A stretch of DNA of 64,000 bases from Volvox africanus. Lineage: Eukaryota > Chlorophyta > Chlorophyceae > Chlamydomonadales > Volvocaceae. The notes beneath the pieces were generated by a model that had not been told where the DNA came from, ran no database searches, and was given only the letters and a program-made list of their open reading frames with translations. This document shows, one piece after another, positions 62,567-64,000 of this stretch (positions are counted from its first letter, which is position 1; each line of letters begins with the position of its first letter). The translations under genes and the position numbers were made by a program. The DNA lies in contig BSDZ01000031.1 of the NCBI GenBank assembly GCA_030268105.1, positions 558,001 to 622,000 of the forward strand, written 5' to 3'.

Positions 62567-62896
62567 ACGACACGCTCGGGACTTCTAAAATTTGCTTTGA
62601 AGAAAGGAACTCCCGCCATACCAAGCAATCCAAGCTATACAGTCCTCTGATCGGCACCCGTGATCAATATTTACATCGATATTGCAGGGCATTGTGAGCG
62701 CTCACCTAGTTGCCTCGTTGCCATGCCGGTTCCTCACAACCCCCATGCGAAGGTCAAAACGGTCAAAACGAAGTCTGCTCTGTGTTGGTTAACTGTCCTA
62801 GCCAAAATCGATTCGTAATCGTAATTTTCCCACTAGCACAGCCAGAACACGTGTAAACAAAAGTGGCTCCTCCTGTGGACTTTCTACCTTTCTTTC

Positions 62897-63872
62897 TCAA
62901 TAGCCCTCCGGGTGATTCACTCGCCACTGCCAGGCGTGCTGCAGGCCCTCCTCAATGTCTGTGTAGTTGGCCCTTTGGCGGGCAAGAGAGAAGTGTCGAA
63001 AGGGCAGTGAGGGAAGCTGAGTAATGCTATCAAGGGGAGATTAGGCCTGAACGCTTATGATGGCCTGAACACTTCATTCTTGTGACGGCCTCACTAAGGA
63101 ATCGGGCAACGACGGTCCGCAGACTCGCTTTATGTGTAATCTGTCGGCCGTGCACATCGAAATTTCCGTGCTTACGCCTTACGCCATATACCTTTTTTAT
63201 TCAATCCCTTACCTCCAACCTAACTCCCGGTTGATCTTGGAGACATCCGACCACACCGCTGCGTAGTCACCTGGTCGAGGTTCCTCCTGATACACCACCT
63301 GAATGAATGGTGGAGGGAGGGTTGGGGTGCGAAACAACTTTCTGTCAAACATTTACATCAAAGAAAGCCAACCGACAGTCGGCAATGCAACTTAGATTTC
63401 GGCGAGAAACCACCTACCTCATGTCCTCAACGCTTCTGCTTCCCAATTCACAAATCGCAACACCTGTTTTGCCGCAGCTAGTATCCCGTTTTCCCTGGGA
63501 ATCTACCCGCATGCATCTGCTGCTATGTGCCCTATAGCACCTATGTCCTACTCAATTTGTTTATCATCGCAACCTCGCCGTCCTCGCCTTGCTACAAATT
63601 TCTCTCATGTGAACAGGGACCGTTTATTTCCTTCGGCTTTTTTGGCCATCAAGGAACTGAATAACGCAGAGTGTCGTGACAGAACGGCTGCCAAGGGTCT
63701 CCCCCCACCTTAATGTCCCTCTGTGTGACCCGCTGACATGCTTCCACGAATTGCTTCACAGACACGCCCTTGCCCGTGCCGATGTTATACAACGGTGGAG
63801 GATTGTCCAGGTGCTTCATTGCGACCACGTGCGCGGAAATTAGGTCCATCACATGAATGTAGTCACGAACAC
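62897..63872 (-). CDS. UDP-glucose 4-epimerase-type enzyme, C-terminal part (cut by right edge)
   Basis: Three 3' exons: 63872-63709, 63298-63213, 62972-62897, joined in phase and ending in HPEGY and TGA. The protein reads [20 protein letters not shown] (first residue completed by the missing exon), [20 protein letters not shown], then [15 protein letters not shown] and [19 protein letters not shown]. These are the standard C-terminal blocks of GalE-like NAD-dependent extended SDRs, which interconvert UDP-glucose and UDP-galactose; the related UDP-xylose/arabinose 4-epimerases share these blocks. The NAD-binding and catalytic YxxxK parts lie beyond the window, so the exact substrate cannot be settled. 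No further exon is visible in 63873-64000. Such enzymes feed cell-wall and extracellular-matrix glycan synthesis in algae. Confidence 0.88.
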
Positions 63873-64000
63873 CTGGGATCCAAGTGGCATCGATTGTTGA
63901 ACAGATGAAAGCAAAAATTAAACAACAACATTACCAAAGCCACGCTATGCTAGGAAGTGTGCAAGTAAGTGTTTCTGGGGGAGGTCTGTCATATAAACAG

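Larger units (their letters stand above)
61578..62896. other. Convergent spacer with 3' ends of two genes
   Basis: Contains the 3' UTRs of the dehydrogenase (plus) and the epimerase (minus). No gene was seen. It includes a 12-base perfect inverted repeat at 61891-61925. Confidence 0.5.

Overview
This is a nuclear fragment from a green alga, most likely a volvocine (Chlamydomonas/Volvox lineage). The genes are dense in short GT-AG introns, all exons join in phase, the proteins carry long Gln, Ala, Gly/Asn and His runs, introns and spacers hold microsatellites, and the gene set (SAS-4/CPAP, an LHY/CCA1-type MYB like algal ROC40, an LRR kinase) fits that group. Base composition is moderate (coding GC-rich, spacers more AT-rich), closer to Volvox than to very GC-rich relatives. 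The genus call is inference.

Layout, left to right: (1) 1-2559, minus strand, 5' portion of a Gln-rich protein of unknown function running off the left edge. (2) about 4809-5886, minus, a small Pro/Gln-rich protein with membrane helices at its C-terminus. (3) 7778-9270, plus, a four-exon gene for a Cys-rich four-helix-bundle copper-storage (Csp/DUF326-type) protein. (4) 12070-17523, minus, an 11-exon membrane-anchored LRR protein kinase. (5) 17820-26771, plus, an 11-exon SAS-4/CPAP (CENPJ) centriole assembly factor, head-to-head with the kinase across about 0.3 kb. (6) 30850-40856, minus, a 13-exon SHAQKYF single-MYB transcription factor of the LHY/CCA1/RVE type (ROC40-like). (7) 44980-48090, minus, a seven-exon gene of unknown function. 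(8) 49478-56047, minus, COG2 of the conserved oligomeric Golgi complex. (9) 58573-61577, plus, a seven-exon short-chain dehydrogenase/reductase. (10) 62897-63872, minus, the C-terminal exons of a UDP-glucose 4-epimerase-type enzyme cut by the right edge.

The genes do not form a pathway; this is ordinary eukaryotic gene order. Themes present are centriole assembly, Golgi tethering, probable circadian transcription, nucleotide-sugar metabolism and copper handling. The most notable points are an intron-containing eukaryotic copper-storage protein of a family best known from bacteria, a kinase with a very short activation segment lacking a recognisable APE motif, two phase-supported GC-AG introns, and the divergent SAS-4/kinase pair. 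I reconstructed gene models by hand from reading-frame continuity, splice consensus and family motifs; there is no transcript evidence. No rRNA, tRNA, CRISPR array or intact mobile element was seen.
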